Notes under the pieces: model-generated
What the model was told of the DNA's origin: nothing
Databases searched by the model: none
What the model saw: only the letters and a program-made list of their open reading frames with translations
Part shown: positions 52,183 to 61,375 of the stretch, in pieces
Layout of the letters: every line of letters starts with the position of its first letter
Numbering within the stretch: the first letter of the stretch is position 1
DNA from: Terriglobia bacterium
Lineage (GTDB): Bacteria > Acidobacteriota > UBA6911
Direction of reading: 5' to 3'
DNA: 64,000 nucleotides
Assembly (NCBI GenBank): GCA_020072565.1
Contig: JAIQGI010000006.1
Span: forward strand, 62,001 to 126,000
Translations under genes and position numbers: made by a program

Positions 52183-53757
52183 ATGGCTTACGCGTTTGGC
52201 GAACGGTCTCCTCTTTCCTTATTGGCCGAACTTCATACCCTGAAAGCAATCATCCAGGACCTCGCCGACGGTGTGATTGTCGCCGATCGAGACGGCAAGT
52301 TCCTCTACTTCAATCGGATAGCTCAGTCAATCCTCGGCATCGGCTTGACGGCTGCGGCGCCGGAGGACTGGTCCGGAGTCTACGGCTGCTTCCGGCCCGA
52401 CGGCGTGACGCCCTACCCGGCCCAGGAACTCCCCCTGGCGCAAGCCATCTCCGGCCAGAACGTAGGTGAAACTGAAATTTTTATTCGAAATTCGGCGCGG
52501 CCCGGCGGCGTCTGGATTCTGGCGCAGGCGACCCCTCTTCGCGACGAAAAGGGGGACTTGTGCGGCGGAGTCGTGGTGTTCTGCGACGTCACGAAAAAGA
52601 AGGAGACCGAGACGAAGGTCCGGACGCTCACCAGCGCCGTGGAGCAGACCGCCGACACCATCCTGATCACAGACAAAGACGGGCTGGTGGAGTACGTCAA
52701 TCCGGCATTTGAGCAGACCACGGGTTATGCGCGCGACGAAATCCTGGGGCGCAACCCGCGCATGCTCAAGTCGGGCGTCCACGACGCGGCGTTCTACCAG
52801 CAGCTGTGGGCCACGATTCAATCCGGAAGAGTCTTCCGGGCAACCATCGCCAACCGGAAGAAAAACGGCGAAATCTACTTTGCCGAGCAAACCATCACGC
52901 CCATGCGGGATCCCGCCGGCCAGATCTCTCATTACGTTACCGTAGTCAAGGATGTCACGGAGCAGCGGAGACTTCAGGAACAGGAATACCAGATGAAACT
53001 GGCCCGGGCGGTGCAGCAGCAGTTCTACCGGATTGCGCCGCTCGAGGTCAACGGCTTTGATATCGCCGGCGCCGCCTTTCCGGCCGACGCGACCGGGGGG
53101 GATTACTTTGATTTCGTGCCCTTGCCGAAGGGCTGCATCGGCGTTTCCATCGGCGACGTCTGCGGGCACGGTGTCGCTTCCGCTTTGTTGATGGTCGAGC
53201 TGCGGGCCTGCCTGAGGGCCTTTGCCCGGAAGAGCCTGAACGTCGGGGAGATCTTCACCCTGATAAACAGTGCGCTGGTCTCCGATCTGGAGCAGGAGCG
53301 ATATGCCACGCTGTTGTTCTGTCGCCTGCACCCGCCGTCGCGATCCCTGCTCTACGCCAGTGCCGGCCACGTGCCGGGATACATCCTCGATGCCCAGGGC
53401 GGCATCAAACAGATCCTCCCCAGCACGGACATTCCCCTGGGACTCCTGCCTGGACGGGTATTCACCAGCAGCGATGAAGTTTTGCTGGAGCCGGGCGAGA
53501 TTTTGGCTTTGCTCACCGACGGCATCACGGAAGCCGAGAGGCCCGACCAGACTCCATTCGGGGTTGACCGTGCGCTCGATTTCATCCGGCAGCACCGCCA
53601 GGAAGGCGCGCGGCAAATCGTCGATGGCCTCTACCAGGCAGTCCGGGAGTTCTCCGATGGCCTTCCGCAGGTCGACGACATCACCGCCGTAATCTGCAAA
53701 TCCATCATCAGGTCCGGCCGGTCCCGGAAACGAAAAACTCTCAGTCACGAAAAGTAG
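52183..53757 (+). CDS. PAS-PAS-PP2C (SpoIIE/RsbU-type) serine phosphatase
   Basis: 524 residues, cytosolic. PAS1 (about 18-140: LADGVIVADRDGKFLYFNRI) and PAS2 (about 150-265: SAVEQTADTILITDKDGLVE, TTGYARDEILGRNPRML) precede a SpoIIE-type PP2C domain (about 285-515). Metal-site motifs are ATGGDYFDF, SIGDVCGHGVASALLM, ALLTDGITEAE and VDDITAVI. Such proteins dephosphorylate anti-sigma-factor antagonists in partner-switching cascades or other Ser-phosphorylated regulators. No anti-sigma or STAS gene is nearby, so the target is unknown. The signal sensed by the PAS domains is not evident. Confidence 0.92.
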   Translation: MAYAFGERSPLSLLAELHTLKAIIQDLADGVIVADRDGKFLYFNRIAQSILGIGLTAAAPEDWSGVYGCFRPDGVTPYPAQELPLAQAISGQNVGETEIFIRNSARPGGVWILAQATPLRDEKGDLCGGVVVFCDVTKKKETETKVRTLTSAVEQTADTILITDKDGLVEYVNPAFEQTTGYARDEILGRNPRMLKSGVHDAAFYQQLWATIQSGRVFRATIANRKKNGEIYFAEQTITPMRDPAGQISHYVTVVKDVTEQRRLQEQEYQMKLARAVQQQFYRIAPLEVNGFDIAGAAFPADATGGDYFDFVPLPKGCIGVSIGDVCGHGVASALLMVELRACLRAFARKSLNVGEIFTLINSALVSDLEQERYATLLFCRLHPPSRSLLYASAGHVPGYILDAQGGIKQILPSTDIPLGLLPGRVFTSSDEVLLEPGEILALLTDGITEAERPDQTPFGVDRALDFIRQHRQEGARQIVDGLYQAVREFSDGLPQVDDITAVICKSIIRSGRSRKRKTLSHEK

Positions 53758-53789
53758 AGCTCGCCGGACCCAGGACGAGAGGAGCGGCC

Positions 53790-54971
53790 ATGGAATCGAT
53801 CAAGACGCAGAGAATCCCGAATTCTGCAATCCGGCTGATGGTAGAAGCCGCCGAGAGAATGGAGCGGGAAGGCCGGGAAGTCGTTCATCTCGAAATCGGC
53901 AGGCCGGACTTCAACACTCCAGCGCACGTAGTCGAGGCTTGCGTGGAAGCCCTGAGGGCAGGCAGGCACCACTACTGCCCCAATGCCGGCATTCCCGAAC
54001 TGCGCCGGGCGATCGTGCGCAAATTTGCCGATGAGTACCGCCTCGAATACGACCCGGCGTCCGGTGTGATCGTTACCAACGGGGTGGCCGAGGCCGTTTA
54101 TCTGGCGATGAATGCGCTGTTGAATCCGGGCGATCAGATCCTGATCCCCGATCCGGGCTGGCTGAACTACGAGGTTGACGCAGTCTGTGCGTACGCGGAG
54201 CCGATCGGCTACACGCTCTCCGCAGAGAACGGCTACCAGCCCGATGTCGAAGAAATCGCAGACAAGATCACGCCACGAACCAGGATGATCATGCTCGTCA
54301 GCCCCTCGAATCCCGTCGGGTCGGTCACGAGGCCCGAAGTCCTCGAGGGCATCGCCGCCCTGGCGCAAAAGCACAATCTGATTGTGGTCAGCGATGAGAT
54401 ATACGAGAAGATCATCTATCCGCCGGCCCGGCACCACAGCATTGCCTGCCTGCCCGGAATGAAGGAAAGGACGCTCCTGCTGAACGGCTTTTCCAAATTC
54501 TGGTCGATGACCGGCTGGCGCCTGGGCTACGTCCTTGGACCGCAGCAGATGATCGATCCCATGCTGCGCTACCACCTGTATCTGCTCACTTCGGTCGCCA
54601 CCTTCACCCAATATGGTGCGCTGGCGGCGTTGACCGGAGACCAGGGCCCATCCAACAGCATGGTCGCCGAATTGAAGAGGCGGAGGGATTACCTGGCCCC
54701 GGCAGTCAATCAGATTCCCGGCTTTTCCTGCCTGATGCCGGAGGGCGCCTTTTATGTGTTCGTCGACGCGCGCGCCACAGGCCTGGACGGTTACAGGCTG
54801 GCGGACGTGCTGCTGCAGAAGGCCGGTGTCGTAACCGTCGCAGGCGAGTGCTTCGGCAAAAACGGCGCCGGGCACATCCGGCTGGCGCTGACCAGCCCGC
54901 TGGAAAAGCTGCACAAGGCGGTCGCCAACATGGACCGCGTCATGAGGGAATTAATGCGCCCGAAAGCATAA
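53790..54971 (+). CDS. Class I/II PLP aminotransferase (aspartate aminotransferase-like)
   Basis: 393 residues of fold-type I. The start has VVHLEIGRPDFNTPAHVVEA, then HHYCPNAGIPELRRAI, NGVAEAVYLAMNALLNPGDQ, SPSNPVGSVT, VVSDEIYEKI and the PLP-lysine motif LLNGFSKFWSMTGWRLGY with Lys236. The C-terminal GHIRLALTSPLEKL carries the substrate-carboxylate Arg. It should transfer an amino group between an amino acid and 2-oxoglutarate. It lies 32 bp downstream of the phosphatase gene and may be co-transcribed, though no functional tie is evident. Confidence 0.93.
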   Translation: MESIKTQRIPNSAIRLMVEAAERMEREGREVVHLEIGRPDFNTPAHVVEACVEALRAGRHHYCPNAGIPELRRAIVRKFADEYRLEYDPASGVIVTNGVAEAVYLAMNALLNPGDQILIPDPGWLNYEVDAVCAYAEPIGYTLSAENGYQPDVEEIADKITPRTRMIMLVSPSNPVGSVTRPEVLEGIAALAQKHNLIVVSDEIYEKIIYPPARHHSIACLPGMKERTLLLNGFSKFWSMTGWRLGYVLGPQQMIDPMLRYHLYLLTSVATFTQYGALAALTGDQGPSNSMVAELKRRRDYLAPAVNQIPGFSCLMPEGAFYVFVDARATGLDGYRLADVLLQKAGVVTVAGECFGKNGAGHIRLALTSPLEKLHKAVANMDRVMRELMRPKA

Positions 54972-54979
54972 CCTCCAGG

Positions 54980-55038
54980 ACTCAAAGACTCGAAGACTCC
55001 AAAACAATCATCTTGGAGCCTTCGAGTCTTTGAGTTTT
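54980..55038. terminator. Bidirectional terminator-like hairpin
   Basis: A 23-nt arm from ACTCAAAGACTCGAAG (54980-55002) pairs with 55013-55035 with one small mismatch, and a T-run follows on the + strand (55035-55038). It lies between the convergent aminotransferase and OPT genes and can terminate + transcription. The minus side has an A/T loop but no clear tract. Confidence 0.8.
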
Positions 55039-56932
55039 AGAGGTTGTTGTTTGCCCGCGCCACACTCAGGGCGCCGCGGTAGAGGAAGAGGCCGATCAGC
55101 AGCAGAGCCGCGACTGCGAGCAGTGCTCCCGCAAGGCCGGGGATGCGCGGATCCATCGATTTGGAAGCGACATTGGCCGCGACCAGCCCTGCGATAAAGA
55201 CGCCAGCCAATCCTTCGCCCGCAACCAGGCCGGAAGCAGCCAGGACCCCGGGATCGCTTTCATTTTTGGCCGCGCCTTTCCGGCGGCGATCCACGAGCGC
55301 GCGCACGCAGCCGCCCACGTAAATCGATGCCATGGTCGAAAGGGGCAGATAGACGCCGATGGCAAACGCGAGCCCGGACACTCCGCACAAAATTCCTGAG
55401 AGCGCCACCCCGCCGCCTGAGAGCACGAGGCCCCACGGAAGCTGGCCGGCGAGCACTCCTTCCACGATGGTTTTCATTAGAGTGGCCTGGGGTGCGGCCA
55501 GATCCCGGGATCCGAATGTATAAGCCGTTCCCAGAAGGAGCACTGTGCCGGCCACTGCCCAACACGCAAAGGATGCGCCGATAACCTGTCCGAATTGCTG
55601 GCGCGCCGGCGTTGCGCCGACCAGATATCCCGTCTTCAGATCCTGGGAGATATCCCCGGCCTTGGAAGCGGCAATCGCGACAATCGTGCCGACGGTCAAC
55701 ACTGCGGCTCGCGCCGCCCCGCTCGTCCAGCCGGCGGCGGCAAACACCGATGCGACACCAAGAAGGGTGATCAGCGCGATGCCCGAAGTCGGTTGCGAGG
55801 TTACACCTACGATGCCTACGATGCGCGCCGCAACCGCAACAAACAGCATGCCGAAAATGCCGACACCTAACGCACAGATCGTACGCGGCAACAGTCCCAT
55901 CCCTCCGGCAAAGATCCCGGGCACAAGCGCGGCGACCGCCACAACGGTGACGATCGTACCGATCACGAAGCTTCCCGGCAGGTCGCGTTCCGTGCTGGGT
56001 ACGATGCCGGCAGCCACTGAGCTGCCGGCCCTCCGGATGCCGCGCACCACTGCTGCGAATGCACCCACCATGGTCGGAAGACCGCGAAGCACGGTGAGAA
56101 TCCCCGCGGTGGCTACGGCACCCGCACCGATGTATCGCACATAGCGCGCCCAGATGTCATTCGTGGTCATTGCCGAGATAAGCCGCTGGGTTTCCGGATA
56201 CAGCGGCGCCGCCAGCCCGCTGCCGATCCACGAGATCAGCGGGATCAGAACCAGCGATGACACCAGGGAGCCGGCCACAAGCACTCCTGACTGCCGATAG
56301 CCCAGGATGAATCCGACGCCCAGGAGCGCAGGCGCCAGTTCGAGAGCAAGCTCGGCGTGCGGCAGCACGGGAATGGCAACGCTGACAGCATTGGGGAGCA
56401 GGAATGCGAGCGAGACGAGGATCTTGATGAGTGCGCCCACAGCCATGCCCCGGAAAATCCAGGCGCTCCCGGAGGCGCCTGCCGTTGTCGCCCTCAGGAC
56501 GACTGCGCACGCGGTCCCTTCCGGGTAGGGCAATTCATCGTGTGCTTCCACGATGAGCAGCCGCCGCAATGGGATCATGGCCGCCAGCCCGAGAACGCCG
56601 CCCAGGAAGCAAAGCGCGACCATCTCGAAATAGGGGGGGATCATGCCCCAGAGGAAAAGGGCAGGGATGGTGTAGATCGTGCCGGTGGCGAGCGCCGTCG
56701 ATGCCGAGCCGATGGTCTGCGAGATGTTGGCTTCGAGTATGGTACCCCTGGCGCCAAAAAGCTTGAAGATCGCCACAGTCATGACGGCAGCCGGAATCGA
56801 TGCCGAGACCGTCAGGCCGACACGCAATCCGAGATAGGCGTTGGCGGCGCCAAATACGATCCCGAGCACAATCCCGGCCAAAACGGCCTTCAGAGTGAAT
56901 TCCGCCAGAGGCTGAGGACTGGTAGAGGCCAT
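55037..56932 (-). CDS. OPT-family oligopeptide/metal-chelate transporter
   Basis: 631 residues from ATG 56932 (AAGGAG eight bases upstream; ATG 56938 is an alternative with too short a spacing). About 14-16 TM helices are visible. Signatures of the OPT family include AVLAGIVLGIVFGAANAYLG, LRVGLTVSASIPAAVMTVAI, EANISQTIGSASTALATGTI, DELPYPEGTACA and SKAGDISQDLKTGYLVGATP. OPT proteins import peptides or metal-chelate complexes by proton symport. It is convergent with the aminotransferase gene and lies downstream of the cytochrome c maturation genes but separated from them by a repeat-containing gap, so probably not part of that operon. Confidence 0.92.
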   Translation of the reverse strand: MASTSPQPLAEFTLKAVLAGIVLGIVFGAANAYLGLRVGLTVSASIPAAVMTVAIFKLFGARGTILEANISQTIGSASTALATGTIYTIPALFLWGMIPPYFEMVALCFLGGVLGLAAMIPLRRLLIVEAHDELPYPEGTACAVVLRATTAGASGSAWIFRGMAVGALIKILVSLAFLLPNAVSVAIPVLPHAELALELAPALLGVGFILGYRQSGVLVAGSLVSSLVLIPLISWIGSGLAAPLYPETQRLISAMTTNDIWARYVRYIGAGAVATAGILTVLRGLPTMVGAFAAVVRGIRRAGSSVAAGIVPSTERDLPGSFVIGTIVTVVAVAALVPGIFAGGMGLLPRTICALGVGIFGMLFVAVAARIVGIVGVTSQPTSGIALITLLGVASVFAAAGWTSGAARAAVLTVGTIVAIAASKAGDISQDLKTGYLVGATPARQQFGQVIGASFACWAVAGTVLLLGTAYTFGSRDLAAPQATLMKTIVEGVLAGQLPWGLVLSGGGVALSGILCGVSGLAFAIGVYLPLSTMASIYVGGCVRALVDRRRKGAAKNESDPGVLAASGLVAGEGLAGVFIAGLVAANVASKSMDPRIPGLAGALLAVAALLLIGLFLYRGALSVARANNNL

Positions 56933-57054
56933 CAGCATTGCTCCTTATGTAAGGAAAGATTATGCGCGCAGCGGCCTCCAACTTGGCATACGTGTCCGCC
57001 GGCTTTCAAGCAGAACTTTCAATTTGGGATTGCCGAATTCAGCGGAGCATCAAA

Positions 57055-57157
57055 TCTCGGCGCGGAGGGCACAGGGGGCGCGGAGGAAAAAACAAAGGCA
57101 CATACACCCGGGCCCTGTTCTTGTCTGCGACCTCCGCGTCCTCTGCATTGAGATTCT
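57055..57157. repeat. Imperfect inverted repeat of the CGCAGAGG family
   Basis: AATCTCGGCGCGGAGGGCACAG (starting near 57052) and CCTCCGCGTCCTCTGCATTG followed by AGATT (57131-57155) are imperfect inverted copies around a 35-base interior. Related sequence occurs near 13515-13550, 28325 and 29308. It lies in the gap between ccmD and the OPT gene, so it may also end transcription of the ccm operon. Confidence 0.55.
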
Positions 57158-57172
57158 TTGCAGCTCGCGGAC

Positions 57173-57337
57173 TTATCGCTTGCCTGCCGACTGCCGCTCC
57201 ACGAGCTCGCGCAAGCTCTGGAGTTCTGCGCGCAGCTGCTTTTCCCGGGACTGGATCGAGAAGAGGTAGACGGCGAGAATGATCCAGATGGCCGTGTAGG
57301 CCGCAAAGAGGTAATTCATGGTGTTGACTGTTCCCAT
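57173..57337 (-). CDS. ccmD: CcmD-like small haem-exporter subunit
   Basis: 54 residues from ATG 57337: MGTVNTMNYLFAAYTAIWII, then LAVYLFSIQSREKQLRAELQ and a Lys/Arg/Glu-rich C-terminal helix. One TM helix followed by a charged coiled coil, and placement 25 bp after ccmC, fit CcmD, which links CcmABC to the haem chaperone CcmE. Small and easily missed by gene callers. An internal ATG at 57319 is an alternative start. Confidence 0.85.
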   Translation of the reverse strand: MGTVNTMNYLFAAYTAIWIILAVYLFSIQSREKQLRAELQSLRELVERQSAGKR

Positions 57338-57362
57338 AGTGATTCGGTCCCTTTCTTGATAC

Positions 57363-58076
57363 TCAGCGTGCCAGGTTCGCCATGCGTTCGAGCCGCTCCG
57401 CCTCCAGGCGCGCCGACTCCAGGAAGAAGCGACGGCGAATCAGGTACACGAGCAGTATCGCAAAGGCTGCGAGGCACGTCAGAAACGCTGGCCACATGGC
57501 ACGATCCAGCCCTCCTGTCTCCAACATCGCCTCCGGGTGTGAACCGCGAAACTTGGGATTGGTTGCCGCCCAACGGATGGAAAACCAGACGATTGGGGCG
57601 TCGAGAAAGGCAATAATCCCGAAGATCGCCGAAATCATCGCTCTTCTCTCGGGATCCGAAAGATAACTGCGCAATAGCATGTAAGCAAGATAGAGGATCC
57701 AGAGAACCAGCGACGAGGTCAATCGCGGCTGCCACGTCCACCAGCGAAGCCAGGCAGGCTTGGCCCAGATCGGCCCGGTCACCAGGACAATGGTGAAGAA
57801 CATCACTCCGATTTCCGCCGCCGAGAGTGCAAGGCTGTCCCACTTGCGGTCCTTCCTGATCAGGTACATCAGGGAAGCGACGAAATTCACCGCGAATGCG
57901 GTCAACCCCATAATCCCCGACGGAACATGAAAGTAGAAAATGCGCTGGAGATCCCACAGTGCTTTCGCGTCCGCGCGTGGCGCTCCAATCAATGCCATAT
58001 AGAGAGCCAGGGTCATGCTGATCAGGAGGAGTGCCCATAAGGCGGCATCGAAATGCCCGTGTCTTGGCTGATTCAT
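57363..58076 (-). CDS. ccmC: CcmC-type haem-handling membrane protein
   Basis: 237 residues with six TM helices. The tryptophan-rich motif WWTWQPRLTSSLVLW, the conserved IFYFHVPSGIMGL (haem-ligand His) and APIVWFSIRWAATNP (with the later His in SHPEAM) identify CcmC, which binds haem at the periplasmic face and hands it to CcmE. The start has GGAGG upstream and lies three bases after the ccmB stop. The C-terminal RFFLESARLEAERLERMAN is a basic helix. Confidence 0.93.
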   Translation of the reverse strand: MNQPRHGHFDAALWALLLISMTLALYMALIGAPRADAKALWDLQRIFYFHVPSGIMGLTAFAVNFVASLMYLIRKDRKWDSLALSAAEIGVMFFTIVLVTGPIWAKPAWLRWWTWQPRLTSSLVLWILYLAYMLLRSYLSDPERRAMISAIFGIIAFLDAPIVWFSIRWAATNPKFRGSHPEAMLETGGLDRAMWPAFLTCLAAFAILLVYLIRRRFFLESARLEAERLERMANLAR

Positions 58077-58079
58077 TAC

Positions 58080-58751
58080 TTAATCCTCCAGAACAAAATC
58101 GAAAAGCAGATACGCAAGTGTACCAAATATGATCGTGAAGGCGGACATGAACGTCAGGGGGAGCTTCAAAGCCCGATAATCCCCAGTATTGAGAATGACG
58201 TTTGTCGCCTCGACCGCATTAATGAGGATGGGCAGGACCACCGGAAAGAGGATTAGAGGAAGCAACACTTCCCGCAGTTTGGTATTAACCGCAATCGCCG
58301 ACAAGAGGGTTCCCACCCCCGTAAAACCGAGAGTACCAATAAAGAATACCAGAATGAGATAGGGGATCTCAGCCCATACGGTCAGATTGAAGAAAATCAG
58401 GGCAAACATGAAGATAACAACCTCCGCAATCAACATGAAGACCACGGACGCCAGCATCTTCCCAAGATAGATGATCCCGCGATCCATCGGCACCATCAGT
58501 AATCCCTGCAGGCAGCTGTTTTCTTTTTCCGAGGCAAACATTCGATTTAGCCCGAGAGTTCCCGAAAAAACGAAGGCCACCCAAAGCACGCCCGGCACCG
58601 CATCGCGGATCGAGTCGCTTGCCGCCTCGAGCGCGAAGTTGAAGACCACCAGGACCACGATGCCGAAGAACAGCATGGCATTGAGCGAGTCCTTCGTCCG
58701 CAACTCGATGAGTAGGTCCTTGCGGAAGACCGCCCAGACTTTGCCCAGCAT
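58080..58751 (-). CDS. ccmB: CcmB-type haem ABC exporter permease
   Basis: 223 residues from ATG 58751; a frame extension to 58838 runs into ccmA and is rejected. KVWAVFRKDLLIELRTKDSL, NAMLFFGIVVLVVFNFALEA, FSGTLGLNRMFASEKENSCL and GFTGVGTLLSAIAVNTKLRE are typical of CcmB, with six TM helices. With CcmA it forms the ABC module that releases holo-CcmE from CcmC. One base separates it from ccmA. Confidence 0.94.
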   Translation of the reverse strand: MLGKVWAVFRKDLLIELRTKDSLNAMLFFGIVVLVVFNFALEAASDSIRDAVPGVLWVAFVFSGTLGLNRMFASEKENSCLQGLLMVPMDRGIIYLGKMLASVVFMLIAEVVIFMFALIFFNLTVWAEIPYLILVFFIGTLGFTGVGTLLSAIAVNTKLREVLLPLILFPVVLPILINAVEATNVILNTGDYRALKLPLTFMSAFTIIFGTLAYLLFDFVLED

Positions 58752-58752
58752 C

Positions 58753-59457
58753 TCAGCGCCCCTCCGTGAGTGCCCGGTAGTGATTTTGGAACTCATCGAG
58801 ACTGCCGGACTGCCGGGGCAGATCCAGCGCCACCACACCCTTTTCGATCACGACCAGACGGTCCGCCAAAGCATAGCCAAGGGGAGCATCGTGGATGGCC
58901 ATGAGGCAAGTCTTGCCGCGCGTGCGGGCTTCACTCAAGTAGGTTCTCAAAAATTCGGTCCCCTCACGGTCCAAGCCGGTGAACGGCTCATCCAGCAGCA
59001 GGACGCCGGGATCGTGCAGGAATGCACGCGCGATCGCCAGGCGCTGTTGCATACCGCGTGAGTAGTTGCGCACAGGCTCGCGCGCGCGCCCGGCCAGCCC
59101 CACGCGCGCGATGCGCTCTTCCAGGTCCGCGTCGTTGCTGGCGAGGTCGAGGAGTCGGGCGTAGAAGCGCAGGTTTTCGAGTGCCGTCAGATCCAGATAG
59201 AGTGCGGTGTTGTGCGAGAGATAGCCGGTGATTCCGCGTGCACCCTGGCTGCCGGGCCTGGCCGCTTGAATTTTGACCGAGCCTGCCGAGGCGCGGGACA
59301 GCCCCGCCAGGATTCTGAGGAATGTGGTCTTGCCGGCACCGTTGCGGCCGAATAGCGCGATGAATTGCCCCTGGGAAACGGTGATGGACAAATCACGCAG
59401 GGCCGAGAAGCGCCCGAAATATTTCGCCAACCCCCGCACTTCAATCATTTCAGCCAT
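58753..59457 (-). CDS. ccmA: CcmA-type ABC ATPase
   Basis: 234 residues. Walker A GRNGAGKTTFLRIL, signature YSRGMQQRLAIARA, Walker B VLLLDEPFTGLD and switch His in MAIHDAPLG are complete. The length is slightly above the usual 205-220. Position immediately before ccmB and upstream of ccmC/ccmD supports the haem-maturation role rather than a generic transporter. Confidence 0.93.
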   Translation of the reverse strand: MAEMIEVRGLAKYFGRFSALRDLSITVSQGQFIALFGRNGAGKTTFLRILAGLSRASAGSVKIQAARPGSQGARGITGYLSHNTALYLDLTALENLRFYARLLDLASNDADLEERIARVGLAGRAREPVRNYSRGMQQRLAIARAFLHDPGVLLLDEPFTGLDREGTEFLRTYLSEARTRGKTCLMAIHDAPLGYALADRLVVIEKGVVALDLPRQSGSLDEFQNHYRALTEGR

Positions 59458-59485
59458 CGGACCTCAGGAAAGAAGAAGTCGGGGG

Positions 59486-60742
59486 TTATGAGTTCGCTTT
59501 TCGCCTGACTTCCGACTCCTGACTCCCGACTCCTGTTTTCGCGAGCAGCGTGGCGATGCGGCGCAGATGGCGCTTGCTTTGCTCGCGCAACCGCAGGTAC
59601 GCGCGCTGATCCAAGGCATGGCTCTCGAACTGCGCATCCAGGGAGGCAACGTAGTTCAACAGCTGTTCGCGGCGCTCCCGCAATTCCCGGGTACGCGCCT
59701 CCTTACCATTCGCAGCCGCGGGGATAACGCGCTTGTGCGCATACCAGAGTATCATGATGAGGCCGATCAACAGCAGCGGGCCGATGGTCAGCGCGTTCTG
59801 CCCCACCAGTGTGGGCATGGGCCGAACCGCCGGGCCTGCCTCCGGCTCCGGCGCGGGGACCGGGGCTTCCACCACAGGCGTGCCCCCCGAAAGGGTCCAG
59901 ACCACTTCCGTGCCCGCTTTGATGGGACCTGCGGAATAGACGGCGAAGTTTTGCGCCGCGTCGGTCTGCACCTTCGCCAGCCCTTCCCCCGACACCCTCA
60001 AGTCCTGAGGGATGACACCGATCTTCAAGGAGGTTGCATCCTGGAAGAACTTCTTGCGATAGCTGTAGCTGCCATTCTGATAGGGAAGCATCTGCGCGAC
60101 ATCGAAAGTCGTAATGCCCGGCCGCAGCGCATACCGGCTGTAATAGCTCTGGCCGTCCGCGCTTTCCAGCGGAGACTGCGTCACCGGCATGCTCGCTCCG
60201 GGGCCCGTTACGTCGAGGCGCGGAGGCTCGGTGATTCCGGGCGCCTTGGAGAAACGGAAACTGCCGTCTTCCCGCATGAAGCTGCGCGGGGGTTTGGTTT
60301 CGTTGTTGAAGGTGTAGGATTCGAGGGAACTCAGGCCGGTGCCGGTCAGTTTGAACGCGATCCGGACGCTCTCGAGCCGGATCCCCTGCGCAGATGTGGT
60401 CTCATCGAACACCTGGATCTCAAGATGCGCCTTTCCCCCGGCGTCGAGGTTGACCTGGCCGTAGTAGTAGACTCCCTTGTAGTCGGCGCGGATCAGGAGC
60501 GGCGTATTGGTCGGCAATCCGTCGATGCGAAACCTGCCTGCCGAGTCCGTGACCGACGATTTCAGTACGTTCATCCCACCCGCCAGTCCGATAACATCCA
60601 GCGCCACTCCCGAAGGCGTGTTCGCGGCGGCCGTTGCGTTCACGAGCCGGCCATCCAGGACGCCTTGCCCTTGCGGCCAGGCTGGGAGCACGAGCAGAAC
60701 AGCCGCCGGCACCAGCAATAACGCCCTTCTGACAAGAGTCAT
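59486..60742 (-). CDS. Membrane-anchored protein with carboxypeptidase-regulatory-like domain, in ccm cluster
   Basis: 418 residues from ATG 60742, chosen because a signal peptide (RALLLVPAAVLLVLPAWPQG) starts here; upstream in-frame sequence to 60859 overlaps a repeat. A CarboxypepD_reg-like beta domain follows (GRFRIDGLPTNTPLLIRADY, KGVYYYGQVNLDAGGKAHLE) and then beta-rich sequence to about 325. After a Pro/Glu-rich linker come a C-terminal TM helix (TIGPLLLIGLIMILWYA) and a cytoplasmic coiled coil. Its gene sits between ccmA and the CcmH/zinc-ribbon pair, 28 bp before ccmA, so it is probably co-expressed. Function in cytochrome assembly is plausible but unproven. Confidence 0.75.
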   Translation of the reverse strand: MTLVRRALLLVPAAVLLVLPAWPQGQGVLDGRLVNATAAANTPSGVALDVIGLAGGMNVLKSSVTDSAGRFRIDGLPTNTPLLIRADYKGVYYYGQVNLDAGGKAHLEIQVFDETTSAQGIRLESVRIAFKLTGTGLSSLESYTFNNETKPPRSFMREDGSFRFSKAPGITEPPRLDVTGPGASMPVTQSPLESADGQSYYSRYALRPGITTFDVAQMLPYQNGSYSYRKKFFQDATSLKIGVIPQDLRVSGEGLAKVQTDAAQNFAVYSAGPIKAGTEVVWTLSGGTPVVEAPVPAPEPEAGPAVRPMPTLVGQNALTIGPLLLIGLIMILWYAHKRVIPAAANGKEARTRELRERREQLLNYVASLDAQFESHALDQRAYLRLREQSKRHLRRIATLLAKTGVGSQESEVRRKANS

Positions 60743-60845
60743 GCGGGCAAACTTAATCCATAAGTGCTTGGAATCAAAGACTTCTTTCATGAGAATCACT
60801 TTTTTAGAAACATCACCGCAGCGACCGCCGAGAATGGCGCGTAAC

Positions 60846-60922
60846 GAGTGATGAGTCATGATTGATGAGTAACCAAGCCCGGATTATTGTCGTTCTTGCT
60901 CATCACTCATGACTCATCACTC
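60846..60922. repeat. 24-bp near-perfect inverted repeat
   Basis: A 24-nt arm from GAGTGATGAGTCATGATTGA (60846-60869) pairs with 60899-60922 with one mismatch and a 29-nt loop. The GATGAGTCATGA-type sequence suggests a dispersed intergenic element. It falls in the 633-bp gap 60743-61375. Confidence 0.75.
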
Positions 60923-61132
60923 ATGAATAATCGACCACGCCTGGAGTACGTGGCTTTGGCTGGCCCCGCAAAACGGGGCGAGCTACATATCAGAAAGCTG
61001 CGTTGGGGCCGTTCAGACTGTAAATCACCGCATCCCCAGCCAATCGTCTTCTCATCAGTTCCACGCCCCTTCACCCAGCCCCGCGCCCCCAGCATCTTCA
61101 CCCCGCCCCGCAGCGGCGATCGCAGCCAACAG

Positions 61133-61365
61133 CCCAGGGCGCAAGCCCTGGGTCCGGGCGATCGCAAAAAAGGAGCCCTGAAGGGGCGATGCAACTCACC
61201 CGCTTTTTCTGTGTCGCCCTGTCAGCTCATCCTCTGGACTCTGGTCGAATCCCAGGCCTTGCGGCCTGGGTTGTAAACTGCGGACGCCCCTGCGGGGCTA
61301 ATAGCAGTCCACGGCTCGCCGGAACGGCTGAGCCTGCCAGGGTCGCACGGCGAGAGGCCGTGGGC
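61133..61365. repeat. Cluster of GC-rich hairpins in a gene-free gap
   Basis: CCCAGGGC-gcaa-GCCCTGGG (61133-61152) and CCCAGGCC-ttgc-GGCCTGGG (61251-61270) are perfect 8-bp hairpins with 4-base loops. A looser pair, CCACGGCTCGCC (61308) with GGCGAGAGGCCGTGG (61349), follows. No gene is visible here. The repeated design suggests REP-type elements, but no associated transposase is in view. Confidence 0.6.
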
Positions 61366-61375
61366 TAAGCACGCA

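Noticed and set aside
52327-53748. 473-residue minus ORF.
   Set aside because: Antisense to the PAS-PP2C gene, which has complete motifs.
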